From NCBI GenBank assembly GCA_964017045.1, contig OZ024807.1, positions 10,423,893 through 10,487,892 on the forward strand: DNA of 64,000 bases, in the 5' to 3' direction. The stretch comes from Omphiscola glabra. Taxonomy: Eukaryota; Mollusca; Gastropoda; Lymnaeidae. Shown here in pieces: positions 34,365 through 46,684 of the stretch. The position numbers and the translations under genes were made by a program. The notes beneath the pieces are model-generated. The model worked only from the letters and a program-made list of their open reading frames with translations. It was not told the origin of the DNA and did no database searches. Positions within the stretch are counted from its first letter, which is position 1. Each line of letters opens with the position of its first letter.

Positions 34365-36415
34365 CTTAATGTGTCTTCATTATATATGCGTCTTTGTATT
34401 CCACGTGCCTTTACGTTAAGAGGGGCGTCGTGTTAAATCCGTCTTTTTTTGAATAACGTGCTCAAAACATCAACCAGATTTTTGCAAATTTAATATTTTC
34501 CAACATCATTCCCAGGACACTCAAGGACTAAGTGCCCCCTTTCTTATTACCCCCCACCCCCGCCCTCACAAAATCCCCCTATACCCTGTTCTACAAATTC
34601 CAACGGAACAAAAAAATAACCGTTAAAATTTATTGTCGAATTTATTTGTAGCAATTGGCCTCCAATGGGCCTCCGATGGGCCTCCAAGTGTTGACCTTAC
34701 GGGAAGATGTCAATATTTTAATAGCCAACATAACAAGACGCAGGTTCTCGTTGCCCTTAGAGTTGAACTCTCCAGGGAGGGATGTGGGGGAGGGCTCGGG
34801 ATTATGTCGAAATGCTCTTTACAACAAAAACTTTGACCGCGTAGCATTAGCGGATCAAACATCCCAGTAGTAAATCAAATGACAATGATTCGGGTGGGGG
34901 TTGTGGTGGGGGTTTATCGGGGAGGGGGGGACTTTCAACGATGCGACGTCTTTGAAATATGGAGTCTGAAATTTGTTGATTTAAATTATTTGATTTATCA
35001 AATGGAAGCGGTGTCTTCTTTAGTCCAGGTAAATTAATAAGACACACACTTTTGTGTCATCAAACGATACAGGTTAAGGTTTAATTGTGATTACACAGAA
35101 TACAAAATGAAACATTTTGGGAAAATTCCTTATCGGTAAAAAAAATAATATATATATATATATATGATTGTAAATACAACTTACCTAAAAATTAAAGAAA
35201 AGAAAATAATAAAAATGATCACAAGTCCATAGCAAGACCAACGAACTGAAAGGAAGCGCGTGGAAGTACACTATACAAACCAAACAGAAAAAAAAACCAA
35301 ACAAACATCGCAGCTATGTAAAATTGTACATTTTGTTTTATAGTGTATGGATTTAACGTACAAAATCTTTTTTTTAATCAATTGTTTCTCATATAAAATT
35401 ATATCCGGTGTATTACTCGCTTACAATATATACCAGTAACCGAAATTTCCAATATTCCATTATGGTAAACACTGGTGAAATGTTTAGAAACTGGCAAAAA
35501 GGACTTGTTTGTTGATGTTGTACAGGTGTTCTCTAAAACGGTCTCCTAGGCGACGACATGTCTCCACTACATATGATCATCCGCATTTTTTACAAGTAAT
35601 GGACGGACGATTTTAGTTATTATACATTAATGTCCACTACTTGTTTTTCTGTCACTCAATGTGAGAGTATTAAACAAACCCCCCCCCCTTTTTTCGCCCC
35701 CCCCCCCGGGGCCACTCTGACTTAATCATCCTTCACTTCTGCCCTTCACTTCTCGTCTTCTAAATTCTTCTCTAAATACAAAATTCATTTTACACCCTCT
35801 GGAAAAAAAAAATCCCATGAGCTCTCCGTACCCCTCGATCCGCCCCCCCCCCCTTACCCCAAACCACTTAATGCGGACTTAAGAAACATTTTCTTCAATC
35901 CCATAATGGGATTGCCTAGGATGTCTTCAGATACTGGTCCACAAATGGACGATGGTTGAACATTAGGTAATGGCGCCCTCCCTCCGTGACGTGAGCCTTA
36001 TACGTCAGGGACATTAACAAAAAAATGCTGGTGCTGTCCAGGGAGGGTACGGAGAAGTGTGTGGGGGGGGGGGCAGATAAACGGCAAGCAACAATTGTTG
36101 GATCAGGACCATGGGTGGATATGATACCAATGAAGTTGAAGTTGCAGACCCGGATCAAGAAATGCTCTTATGGTCTTAAGGCAGGTCAATTAAATCAAAT
36201 AGTATCGAGTTAAATTTGTGCACCTGCCATGATTTATCACTTCCGTCCTCTTCTCCCCTGGGTATTCCTTTCCTTGGACCTGTTCTTTACCCATTCTCTC
36301 ATTCATATTCCTCCCATTTATACTTTATTCTTTTAATCCTATACATTCCTCCCTCGATGCTATTTTATTTACAAATGTTCCTTTCTTCTAACCATAACAT
36401 TTCCTCAGTTTTCCT
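34365..36415. other. Unique sequence with homopolymers and TA tract
   Basis: Contains a (TA)n tract at about 35149-35165, C runs near 35681-35707 and 35844-35853 and G runs near 34920. The short frames lack domains. No gene or transposon end recognised. Confidence 0.4.
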
Positions 36416-36422
36416 CCTACCA

Positions 36423-36602
36423 TCGTTGTTGTTTCCGCCAATTCTATTCGCCCTTCATCCTCTACGTCGTTGTTGTTTCCGCCAAGTCTATTCGCCCTTC
36501 ATCCTGTAAATCGTTGTTGTTTCCGCCAATTCTATTCGCCCTTCATCCTGTGCATCGTTGTTGTTTCCACCAAGCCTTTTCGCCCTTCATCCTGTACATC
36601 AT
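36423..36602. repeat. 44-bp tandem repeat, four copies
   Basis: Four copies of a unit that starts CGTTGTTGTTTCCGCCAA and ends TTCGCCCTTCATCCTGTA. The last copy is diverged. Confidence 0.93.
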
Positions 36603-37990
36603 TTTTTTAAACTTCTGTCTTTTCTCTAAAAATGTGTGGTGTCAATTTTTAAAAAAATTATAAAGTATTTCTTTATCTTCGAAGTCAGTTATATCCTATA
36701 TCTCTTGCTGACCTCACCATAGTGCGGTGTTCTATAAACTGTTTTTGTTTTCTTAACATACCCCATTCCCACACGTATTTATGTTTTAATTTATTGAACT
36801 CTCCCTTTTCCTCTGAAATCTCCAAGGATTTGCGTTGAAATCTCACAAAAAATGAAACCCTAATCGATGCCTGACATCTCTCTCTATCTCCCCCTCTCTC
36901 TCCCCCCCCCCCCCCTCTCTCTCTCTCTTGACGAATCAATGTTTGAGAATAAACCATCCCTAAACAATGAACATAAATACATTATGAGATTAAAAACGAA
37001 ATTACCACGAGAAACATATCGAAATTTTACAACGCGCTGGACGAGGCAATGCCGAGTTTATCGTTTATTGCGGGATGATTGCTAGACATATTTTTTTAAA
37101 AACTTTTTTTTTTTTTAAATATTTTTTTTTTAAAGAAGGAGAAGAAATTGCGGCATACAAGACCAGGGGAATTACTCCGGAAGTGGTCCGAGCGTTCCTT
37201 AAAAGGGTCGCGCGTTCTCCTGAGGTTCCTTCGTGTGCCACATTTCATTTGGTTCGAAGATTTAACCGTGGTCTTAAGCGTCTTCCCAAACCGATTCATC
37301 GCTCTGAGCATGATGTGCAAACTCTCGATTGTTTTAAATCACTTTATTTTTTTTTTGGCACTTATGGAATGAAAAAGTAAATTTTTAGCTGTCATTTTTT
37401 TTTCAAATGGTGTAGGGGTCATTCTTTAGACGAAGCAATTTTTGTTTTCCCTGGAAAAATGAAGGTCTAGGGAGAGGAGGGGAGGCAACACATTTCGATT
37501 AAGAAATAATTGTATAGCCAGGAAGTTTAGGAAGTATAAAGTCATTTCTTAATGTAAATATTTCCATAACAATAATCCAGCATAATCGAATACATTGATC
37601 AATGTTTGGCTTAGGTTTGGGGGGGGGGGGGGGTTGTAGGAACGAACTCCTGGCCCAACAAAAGTATGTCAATGTATTATTTAAATGATACTTTTAAAAA
37701 AATGTTTTGTCGTTTGTCACATTTTAAAACTATTTTGAAATGTTTGTTTTTATTCCGTCTTTTTTCGAAACCGATTCCGAGTGTGTTGATGACGCCATCG
37801 CATAGCTTGTTTCCGGTTACTCTCCAAGCAGGTGGTGGGTAACGATAACAGAGCTTACACAAAGAAGTGATCCCAATAGTTCTTATTTTATGCCATCTAT
37901 CGATACCCTTGTTTGTTTTATGAATACATGAATGGTGGATTAATACAACTCCAAGAAGTCCACTGTCAAATTTCATCTCTGAATAGTGTC
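36603..37990. other. Unique sequence, no supported gene
   Basis: Includes a CT-rich patch (36880-36930), T/A runs near 37095-37135 and a 15-base G run (37619-37633). A minus-strand frame at 37677-38000 (107 codons) is non-repetitive and not low-complexity, but I recognise no family in it and see no convincing splice context. Confidence 0.35.
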
Positions 37991-37992
37991 TT

Positions 37993-38050
37993 ACGAGCAT
38001 CTAAAAATGTCTGACGAGCATCTAAAAATGTCTGACGAGCATCTAAAAAA
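37993..38050. repeat. 21-bp repeat, about three copies
   Basis: TCTGACGAGCATCTAAAAATG repeated with one diverged first copy. Confidence 0.85.
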
Positions 38051-38099
38051 AAAAATATTATCAGAAAGACTGATTAAAAAGAAACATATCTAAATCTAA

Positions 38100-38375
38100 A
38101 GTAAGTCTGAAGAATTTTGAAAGAGCATGTAAAGAACATCAGAAGAACTTATGCAGAACCTCTGAAGAACGTATGTAGAACCTCTGAATAACTTCTGAAG
38201 ACAGGCACACAAGTTCCGCTATGGATTCATTATTGAAAAACGTCTGAAATCACTTCTCTTAAGCTACTCTGGGATGATATATTTTTCTTAGGCTAATCTG
38301 TCAAGATATATTATACTCTGTCAAGATATATTATACTCTGTCATGATATATTTCTCTTAGGCTACTCTGTGATGA
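38100..38375. repeat. Two short degenerate arrays
   Basis: First, AGAACCTCTGAAGAAC-like units (38110-38205). Then CTCTGTCAAGATATATTATA units mixed with CTCTTAGGCTACTCTG (38255-38375). Both are diverged. Confidence 0.75.
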
Positions 38376-38900
38376 TATAGTTCGTGATTCTTGACTGCTC
38401 GCCAGGGGCGCATACATGGTGAACTGTGAGGGACGCCCGACTTTGGCGTCCGCAACATTTCAGAGCGATATCACATATTTGGGGTGGTGGGGTGGGTAGG
38501 GGGCGGGAACAGCTGTCAAGTTTTGGGCTTCTTAAGAATCTCATCGACCATCGCCTGGGTAAATCATAGTTACTTTCCTCACTGGCACCCGTACACAACT
38601 CAAATAATTAGAGGGAGGCGGTGGTAAAAACCGAACGTTTGGCGAGGGAGCTAAATCTTCCACAATGACTCCATCCAACCTCATGGTAATAACTAGATAA
38701 CCGATTCAGTACCGTGCGATGTAATAAAAAATATAATCTATTTATTGAAAATATTACACAACGGCAACAGCTCAATTTCGACATCACGTCCGAGACGTCT
38801 TCGGGCATGCGCGGCAGACAAGCCACCAATTGATTTCCGTTACTTTAAATAACACAGCAGTGGCAAAAGATTCTCCGGCGGGAAAAAAACAACTTCGATA
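38376..38900. other. Unique sequence, no gene recognised
   Basis: Complex DNA. A CAGGGGCGCATACATGG word at about 38402 resembles a hAT-type end, but I find no partner. Two short minus-strand frames lack domains. Confidence 0.4.
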
Positions 38901-38906
38901 TTTTCA

Positions 38907-39014
38907 TTTTAGGAGATGTCTTTCAGTGCAGATGACGTCAGTGAATGAACTTTTGGTGGGCTGGGAGAAAACTATTACTTCTTGGTAAATAAAGATGGCG
39001 TGCGTTCGTCCAAT
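38907..39014 (+). repeat. Left member of an inverted repeat pair
   Basis: About 105 bp that recur in reverse complement at 40124-40218 with few differences. The main one is a short extra GGCTGGGAGAAA stretch here. Both members contain TTTAG-GAGATGTC on one side and CTTG-GTAAATAAAG on the other, which resemble a splice acceptor and donor around a 64-nt segment. In this member the best frame is broken by a TGA. Confidence 0.85.
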
Positions 39015-40123
39015 GTAGAGCTTAAGACTTCAAAGGTACTTATATATTTCAGACTACCCCCCTCCAACCCACTTCTTCCCTTGGAGTTAAAATTTTTTGG
39101 GGTTCGGTTATCAATATGTCTGCAGTCCTTGTGTGGAGTTTAAAGGACATGATGTGGAGTAGGGGTGGTGGGAGGATAGCGACGCTTTGAGCTCAGCGGT
39201 GCAACGGTCTAATCAACCCCTGGTCGCTTGTGCGTAGTTCATCAAACATGGAAAGCATTTCCTTGACCTGAAATCCACTTGCAAAAAGTGTACATTCCAA
39301 CTTGAAAGACCCTCGCCTGCCTTCTCGGTGGATGACTTATTTATTCCAACCAACTCGCGGGTTGAACACAAAACTTGGGCTGACCAGTTGCAGTTTTTAA
39401 CACCCGGTCTGGGTGTAACAAAAAAGTTTATTCTCATTTTCCATAATTTGTTCCACCCAATGTGGATTTTGGAAAGAGCATGTGTAGTCGTTTTTATATT
39501 ATTTATTTATTTAATTGTGGTAAAATGTACACAAAGGTATGTAAACAATGTGTACCTGTTCCATATTTACTCTCTATTGGGTGGAACTCATTATAGATAT
39601 AGAGAGAAGTTAATTCTTTTTGTTTTAACACCCGGACCTGTTTCCCACTTGCCAGGTCCGGATATGTGCTGATACTCGGAAGATCCGGGTATTCGAGTCA
39701 GTACCGGGCTCAACCCTAAACGAAACTCTAGAGTACAGAAATCCCGGTCTTCAAAGATGGCCTCTCTAAGCTCGAGAGTAAACGTGCCATTTTTTGTTCT
39801 TACTGTGTGCTCGCTAAACCCTCTTCCCGTCTGCCTTTATGCCTTCTGGGATATCTTCCTCACGTACAGGTTTACTGTAAAACATTAGTTTTTTTTTTTA
39901 AAAAGTATTATTATGTTAAAATAATAAGACATATGATTCTCTGCGTGCCTGTTTCTGGTATCTTTATAGTGCGCCATTTACCGTACATCGATATGTTATC
40001 GATATTGTGATATGTTTGTTGAAAATGTCAAGGTCGTGAGGTGTGGCCTAGTAGGAAAATTAAATTATTTAAAAAAAAAATAAAGGTATCGTTTTAAAGG
40101 CATTAAAAAAAATATTAAAGAAT
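39015..40123. other. Spacer between the inverted repeat pair
   Basis: About 1.1 kb of unique DNA. Within it, related phrases ACACCCGGTCTGGGTGTAAC (39400) and ACACCCGGACCTG (39629) flank a segment starting with a TTCCACCC phrase at 39450 and ending with a GGGTGGAA phrase at 39578. A frame at 39328-39672 (114 codons) shows no domain. If the outer pair are transposon termini, this would be the interior, but no transposase is seen. Confidence 0.4.
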
Positions 40124-40222
40124 TTGACGAACGCACGCCATCTTTATTTACCAAGAAGTAATAGTTGCCCACCAAAAGGTCCTTCACTGACGTCATCTGC
40201 ACTGAAAGACATCTCCTAAATG
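40124..40222 (-). repeat. Right member of an inverted repeat pair
   Basis: Reverse complement of 38907-39014. Here the segment between the AG and GT-like boundaries is open in at least two minus-strand frames. One of these encodes an acidic start (EMSFSADDVSEG) and a QLLLL end. That is suggestive of, but far from proving, an exon-derived duplication. Confidence 0.85.
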
Positions 40223-40718
40223 CAATTAATTTTTTAAAAAGACAGATCACATGTGTTGATAACATGTGTATACAATTAGTTGCTGAAATATCCATCATGT
40301 CGCTTGATCATGACAATATGTTGTTGTCGTTTTTTTCAATCATCTGATTGAGTGCTATTGCTTATGTTGTTTAAGTCGTTGTCACGAATCTATATTTCAG
40401 AACGGACATCGGATAATCTAGGAACATTGAATTATTATTCATTTGTATTGTTTTTAACAAGCATTCGCCAAATGCTAAATGGCAGACGTTGAAGGGCGTA
40501 AACCGGGAAAGGGGTGTGTGTGTGTGGGGGGGGGGGGGTAATTAAGGGATGACAAAAATTAATTATCCGTGCTAAATATTCATCTCTGTTTAAATATATT
40601 TTTGTAAAACGGGCGCGAAAATACATTCAGTGCGTGCCCCGGGTGCAGCTTCTCATTGGCCCTCTCCACATATACATCCTAGGGAAAATGCGGTTAGTTT
40701 CATACTTCAGATATTGTT
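40223..40718. other. Unique sequence with a G run
   Basis: AT-rich unique DNA with a GT stretch and G run at 40514-40538. No gene. Confidence 0.4.
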
Positions 40719-41062
40719 TCATTCGGTCTGCTGTGTCTTCCAAGAATCATTAAAGTCTTCTACGTCTTCCCCGAATCATTGAAATCTGGTATGTCTTCCG
40801 CAAGCCATTAAAGTCATTAAAGTCTGCTACGTCTTACCAGAACCATTAAAGTCTACTATGTCTTACCAGAACCATTAGATTTTGCTATGCCTTCCCCGAA
40901 CCATTACAGTCGGCTATATCATCCTAGAACCATTATAGTCTGGTATGTCTGTCCAGAACCATTACAGTCTGCTATATCTTCATAGAAACATTAAAGTCTG
41001 GTATGTCTGTCCAGAACCATTACAGTCTGCTATATTTTCCTAGAACCATTAAAGTGATGTTG
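40719..41062. repeat. ~28-bp minisatellite
   Basis: About 12 degenerate units of CCATTAAAGTCTGCTATGTC followed by TTCCAGAA. Variants alternate ATGTCTGTCC and ATATCTTCCT linkers. Confidence 0.9.
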
Positions 41063-41705
41063 CAGTCCCCCCGAACCATTTCCCTTTTAGTGGTGCTGTC
41101 CATAGACATGTTCACAGTAGCAAAATGTCTTCCCTCACACCAAACGTCCTTCCCTATGGGCAATGTGTACATGTACGCGACGTATTGGCAAGTTATTTAC
41201 TTGTACATGTCGTCGCCCGCTGCTTGGTGCCTTTGAGGTTTTTTGGGTTGTTAGGTTTCTTAAGGATACCGGGTCGCGAGTTGGGGGGGTTGGGGGTTGG
41301 GGTTTTCTTAAAATGCCCGGACTCGGTGTAAAAAAAACTGAACCCAGCCCAGTTACGCCCTATTTAAAAACTCCTTTAAAGAATCGTCCTTGGTGGTGAT
41401 GGGTGACTTGCCGGAACCCGTCATCCTCATAAACCATTGGCCTGCTTCTAAGAACGCCATCGCGACTCGTGGATTAAGCATTTGTTCCGCTGCACAGGCC
41501 CATAGTTTTTAAAGCACACATCATCAGTGTTAATCAATTTTATCGTTTAGCATGACGTATTAACTCCGCCGCTGCTAGAGTTGTAAATTAACAACTATTT
41601 TTCTTTTCTCGTTGTTGCTGATTTTCCGGATCTTTTGTCTTTCTGGTCCCCGATCTCGGATAGCATTGAGAACCACTCTGTGAAAAAAGAAAGCGCAGCA
41701 AAGAG
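41063..41705. other. Unique sequence, no gene recognised
   Basis: Complex mixed-composition DNA. The overlapping frames at 41003-41399 use all three plus-strand frames and lack domains. Confidence 0.4.
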
Positions 41706-41707
41706 AG

Positions 41708-41815
41708 AAGGAGGAGAAGAAGAAGAAGAAGAAGAAGAAGAAGAAAAAGAAGAAGAAGAAGAAAAAGAAGAAGAAGAAGAAGAAAAAGAAGAAGAAGAAG
41801 AAGAAGAAAAAGAAA
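41708..41815. repeat. (GAA)n microsatellite
   Basis: About 105 bp of GAA triplets with occasional AAA interruptions. It creates poly-Glu, poly-Phe and poly-Leu/Ser frames on both strands that are not genes. Confidence 0.97.
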
Positions 41816-42036
41816 CACCCGTCCACACAATAACAGAAAGCCAAGCGGCCGTCTGGAAATAACTGTTTTATGGGCCGTCCATGTCTCGGGCCAAGCTTCA
41901 TTACACGCAGCGGTCCAGTTGTGGGGAGATCTGCATCCGATGAAAGGATATCAGCTAATGGAGGCCCATTTCTCTAATTATTGTTTGCCCTCGCCTTGAC
42001 CAGAGTACAACCACAACTCAATAAAAAATAAAGAAC

Positions 42037-42990
42037 GTGACCACTTCTACACAAGACTCAGAAACCACAATCGCCCTTACATCAGACGGAGAAAGCACAA
42101 CCGCCCTTACATCAGACAGAGAAATCACAAACACCCTTACATCAGACGGAGAAATCACAAACACCCTTACATCAGACGGAGAAATCACAAACACCCTTAC
42201 ATCAGACAGAGAAAGCACAATCGCCCTTACATCAGACGGAGAAACCACAAACACCCTTACATCAGACGGAGAAACCACAACCGCCCTTACATCAGACGGA
42301 GAAATCACAAACACCCTTACATCAGACGGAGAAAGCACAATCGCCCTTACATCAGACGGAGAAAGCACAACCGCCCTTACATCAGACGGAGAAATCACAA
42401 ACACCCTTACATCAGACGGAGAAAGCACAACCACCCTTACATCAGACGGAGAAAGCACAACCACCCTTACATCAGACGGAGAAAGCACTACCACCATTAC
42501 ATCAGACGGAGAAATCACAAACATCCTTATATACATCAGACGGAGAAACCACAGCCACCCTTACATCAGACGGAGAAACCACAGCCACCCTTACATCAGA
42601 CGGAGAAACCACAACCACCCTTACATCAGACGGAGAAACCACAGCCACCCTTACATCAGACGGAGAAACCACAACCACCCTTACATCAGACGGAGAAACC
42701 ACAGCCACCCTTACATCAGACGGAGAAACGACAGCCACCCTTACATCAGACGGAGAAACCACAGCCACCCTTACATCAGACGGAGACACCACAACCACCC
42801 TTACATTAGACGGAGAAACCACAGCCACCCTTACATCAGACGGAGAAACCACAACCACCCTTACATCAGACGGAGAAACCACAGCCACCCTTACATCAGA
42901 CGGAGAAACGACAGCCACCCTTACATCAGACGGATAAACCACAGCCACCCTTACATCAGACGGAGAAACCACAGCCACCCTTACATCCAC
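42037..42990. repeat. 30-bp minisatellite, two subfamilies, ~32 copies
   Basis: The largest minisatellite by copy number. The unit is close to CACCCTTACATCAGACGGAG followed by AAACCACAGC. Left of 42530 the variable block is ACAAAC/ACAACCG/ACAATCG; to the right it is CCACAGC/CCACAAC. A 4-bp TATA insertion near 42533 separates the halves and shifts their phase. Since 30 is ten codons, a 329-codon plus frame (TLTSDGES then HPYIRRRN repeats) and two minus frames (162 and 172 codons) are all open. There is no signal peptide or non-repeat domain, so I do not call a mucin-like gene. Confidence 0.96.
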
Positions 42991-44620
42991 ACCAAACGCT
43001 GTAAGCTCAACCCATCAAAACAATAAATAATAATAATTTAAATAAATCAGAAACGTGCGCTATTATTGACAGGGTTGGCGGTGTTGGTATCTACTCCGGA
43101 AAATAATTAGAATACTTCAGCCAAACGCCATCATTTAAACTCTACCGTTTAAACGCCACCATACTAATTCCCCCAATCTAAAACCACCACCCGTTTGATC
43201 AAACTTGAAAAAAAAAAAAAATTGGTTATGAAAACTAGGCAACTGTTACCCGTACCGAAGAAGTCAAACGATCGATTGTCATGCTTATCAGTGGTTCAGC
43301 GCTCATGACACTTTGAGAGCCACTGCGAAGTCGAATACTTGTCACAGCCCAACACTGGCGCAAACCTGCAGTCCGATGGCTAAATTGTATTAACTCATTC
43401 ACAAGATGAATGCCTCCACATCTATATGGTTACAGTTATTGAAATAATGTATACTGAGATGCGTCATTCGGTAATGGGTAATTTTAAGCTTTTCAGGCGC
43501 ATGCGACAAGCCGTTATATAAATTTATGAAATAAGTGTATTCTACTATAGGAATGGAGAGGGGGAGAAATATTTGGAAGGAGAGAGAGAGAAAGAGAGAG
43601 AGAGGTGGTATGTAGGGTGGGAGAAGAGAGAGGGTTGCGGAAAGAATTAGAGAGGATAGAGATACAAATTTGTGTGTGTGTTGTTTTCCCATATTATATC
43701 ATTTAATTTTTTTAGCGCATTGTGTGTGTGTGTATGTGTGTGTGTGTTCCAGCCCCGTTCCGCTACCAAGGATTAGAGTCTGATAATATGAGAACAGTTA
43801 TCTTATAAACTGAGTACTATAGTTGGCGCCCTGCGCAGTGCGCTTTTAAAATCCTTCCAACTGAATTCTCCATTCATGGTTTCCGAGGTTACTGTTTAAA
43901 AGACACATGCGATCCCGCGTGCCAGAGGCTGAGGACCATGTTAAGAAAAGGGAGATAATCCAGGAACTTGGGGGGAAAAAAAAGGGGGGGGTGGGGTTAA
44001 AGAAATGACAAAGGGTAACAAAAAAAGCAGGGTGTGTGGAAAGAGGATTTCGGAAAGGAAAACAGTGGGGGTGAGTACCTTGGATCGATATAGTAATTGG
44101 GTTGGTGTGACTGCTCCCATCATAGAGGGCCTAGTCTCTTTATGGCCTTACCAAGTAAGCCTATTATGACACGAGAATAGATCGAGGGCGTCAAACGTAT
44201 GTGGGGATTTGATGGGTAGATTGTGAGTGCGCCCGACTTGTTGGTAGATTTTGCATGTAGGTGGTGAGGGCGCCCGACTTGTGGTGGAGTTTGCATGGGT
44301 GGGGATCGCACCCTCGCTGTAGTAGTGTATTAGAAACACATAACGTTTTCCGTTGAAAATTCCGCAAAAGGTTGACAACAAACAAATAACCTACCCTTCC
44401 TTTCCAGTCCGGAATTATATCCCTCCTCCGGGGGGCCACACACACAAACACACACACACAAAGCGATGTCTATTATATATAAAGAAATCTGCGCCTATTA
44501 CATAAATGGCTCTTTATCTTATTCATAAATACGCAGCCCTACTGCCAACAGTCAAAGCAACACAATCAATTTACGGATATTGCTCTCATCGTTCATAACT
44601 ATGAACGAATTGACAAGTTG
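42991..44620. other. Unique sequence with GA and GT tracts
   Basis: Contains an A run near 43209, a GA-rich tract (43556-43665) and a GT microsatellite (43723-43748). A roughly 55-bp imperfect repeat with GGGCGCCCGACTTG occurs twice (about 44230 and 44269). Minus-strand frames at 44120-44457 lack domains. Confidence 0.45.
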
Positions 44621-44627
44621 AACGGAG

Positions 44628-44884
44628 CCTGTGGCTGCTTGTTGTGACTGCTCGCTGTGGCTGCTCGTTGTGGCTGTTCACTGTTGCTGCTCACTGTTGC
44701 TGCTCACTGTGGCTGCTCGTTGGTACTGCTCGCTGTGTCTGCTCGCCGTGTCTGCTCACCGTGTCTGCTCACCGTGTCTGCTCACCGTGTCTGCTCACCG
44801 TGTCTGCTCACCGTGTCTGCTCACCGTGTCTGCTCACCGTGTCTGCTCACCGTGTCTGCTCACCGTGTCTGCTCACTGTGTCAT
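44628..44884. repeat. 13-bp minisatellite
   Basis: About 19 copies of GTGTCTGCTCACC on the right, grading left into TGGCTGCTCGTTG variants. The 13-bp period makes frames cycle, so three plus-strand frames of about 95 codons run together. Confidence 0.95.
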
Positions 44885-44965
44885 GTCCAGACGATGCATA
44901 CAATTGGTACGGTAAAAAGATACTATTTTTGTAATACTTAATTTAATTTCTGTGGGCCGTGATGC

Positions 44966-45122
44966 AGTACTGGGTACAGTTTCATGATCGAGGTACTGGG
45001 TACAGTTTCATGGTCGAGGTACTGGGTACAGTTTCATGGTCGAGGTACTGGGTACAGTTTCATGGTCGAGGTACTGAGTACAGTTTCATGTTCGAGGTAC
45101 TGGGTACAGTTTCATGGCCGAG
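44966..45122. repeat. 26-bp minisatellite
   Basis: Six copies of GTACTGGGTACAGTTTCATG followed by GTCGAG. Confidence 0.95.
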
Positions 45123-45650
45123 TTACGGGATTACAAATTTTTTGTTTTTCTGTTTTTAAATTAAAAAATAAAATAGTTAAATCTTAATATTTTTCTCTAT
45201 GTTTTGCATGTCATTAAATTGTACAAAATGTAAAATGTTGGCCAAAACCACTGACCTTTACGGAAACAGCTATATAAAAACAAAACATTTTAAAAACAAA
45301 ACATTTAACAATCTATATTCCCTTCCAGCACAATCTCCCCAAGCTCCAAAAATACACATATTGCAATCGCTCTCGCTTTGCGATCTTCTTACAGCCTTAC
45401 CCCCACCCACCTTTGTATCCGCCCTTGTGTCATAAACTAGACGAAAATGAATGTCTCGTGGGGCTGATGGCGTCCCCCCTCCCATATAATAGTACACGAG
45501 TGGTTCCCAAAATGTTCATAGATCAGGGGATTTCCGTCACCCGTTAATAATATATATATATATATATCATTTTTTTTTTGTTCCGCTTTCTCGCGCTGTT
45601 CCTCCACACGATTTAAAAAAAAAAAAAAAAAAAATAAAAATTAAAATTAT
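45123..45650. other. Unique AT-rich sequence
   Basis: Contains a (TA)n tract (45549-45567) and a 21-base A run near 45614-45634. A GAGTGGTTCCCAAAATG phrase at 45499 resembles a hAT end without a visible partner. Confidence 0.4.
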
Positions 45651-45651
45651 T

Positions 45652-45727
45652 TAATCTACTCATAAGAACCCCTAAATCTACTCATAACAACCCCTAAATC
45701 TACTCATAACAACCCCTAAATCTCCCA
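45652..45727. repeat. 22-bp tandem repeat, ~3.5 copies
   Basis: Near-identical copies of AATCTACTCATAACAACCCC plus two bases. Confidence 0.92.
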
Positions 45728-46117
45728 CTCAACCACCCGAGACAAAAAAGAATCCCACACTCAAGTATATTAGATATAGCCTTCATATTTATATATATAT
45801 AAATATCATAATATTAGAGTGGTGGATACCCCTCTCGTGTACAAAGTCAATAAAAACGAAGTATTCGATTTCCCAGTAAGTGCCCTCCGATATGTAACCC
45901 GGGGCTGCTAATAATTTATCCATCCAAAGTTGACACGAGTTATTGGTATCGTACCCGAGCCCTACCGCTATTACCATTACTCTCCGTGAAGATACCCGGG
46001 TACGTTTCTATAAAAGCTCTCAGTCGGTGTCACTCGTGTTCTCTGGTCGCAGGGTATTAATAAGCTTGCACTACCGTCTGGGGATCATAAACTCGTATAA
46101 GCATAAATTCCACCCCC

Positions 46118-46154
<37 letters not shown>

Positions 46155-46680
46155 CCCACCCCGTCACCCCCAAGTTCAATGTAAAAAATTACATACAAAG
46201 AATGTGAATTTTTTCAGCTTGAAAAAACTCTAGAAGATTGTAAGTGTTATTTTGCTACTATTTATAAACGTGAATCACTTGAGTGAGACATATCGAACCT
46301 CTTATTTCTTACTCCGTAGTTCTGTTGATACAACCCTATCATTGTTCAATCATTTGAGAATAGTTTCTCTCTCCTTCCTCTCTTACTCTCTCTCTCTCTC
46401 TCTCTCTGTGTCTCTCTTTCTTTCTCTCTCTCTCAAATACACACACACTATTATTATAACTCTCTAGTACAGCGGCCGCTCTGTCATTCCGTTGATGGGG
46501 CTTACGCACTCGCTTAAATGGACGCCCCCCTCAGGAAGACACGAGAAGTTCTTTGACTGTGCAAAATGTCAAAGTGGAGGGCATCCGGCTAAATGGATTC
46601 GTGCATTCATTAAGTCTAAGGCGACTTTATTCGAGGAACATGTGGAGCGCTGGAATATGAATAGATGATGCAATGGGCAG
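45728..46680. other. Unique sequence with TA and CT tracts
   Basis: A (TA)n tract of about 30 bp lies at 46121-46151 and a CT tract at 46371-46434. A TATAAAAG word at 46010 lies in a complex stretch (45870-46085), but nothing transcribed can be supported downstream. Confidence 0.4.
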
Positions 46681-46684
46681 ACGG

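Noticed and set aside
37677..38000. 107-codon minus-strand frame as an exon
   Set aside because: Non-repetitive but with no recognisable family, no convincing splice sites, and expected by chance at this window size.
39185..39250. tRNA gene or SINE head (GAGCTCAGCGGTGCAACGGTC)
   Set aside because: An A-box-like phrase is present, but the B-box candidate (TAGTTCATCAAAC) is poor and no cloverleaf could be drawn.
42037..43026. Mucin-like gene
   Set aside because: No signal peptide, start context or non-repeat domain; the frame changes character after a 4-bp insertion and antisense frames are equally open.
46008..46080. TATA-box promoter (TATAAAAG)
   Set aside because: No initiator at the right spacing and no supported transcript or frame downstream.
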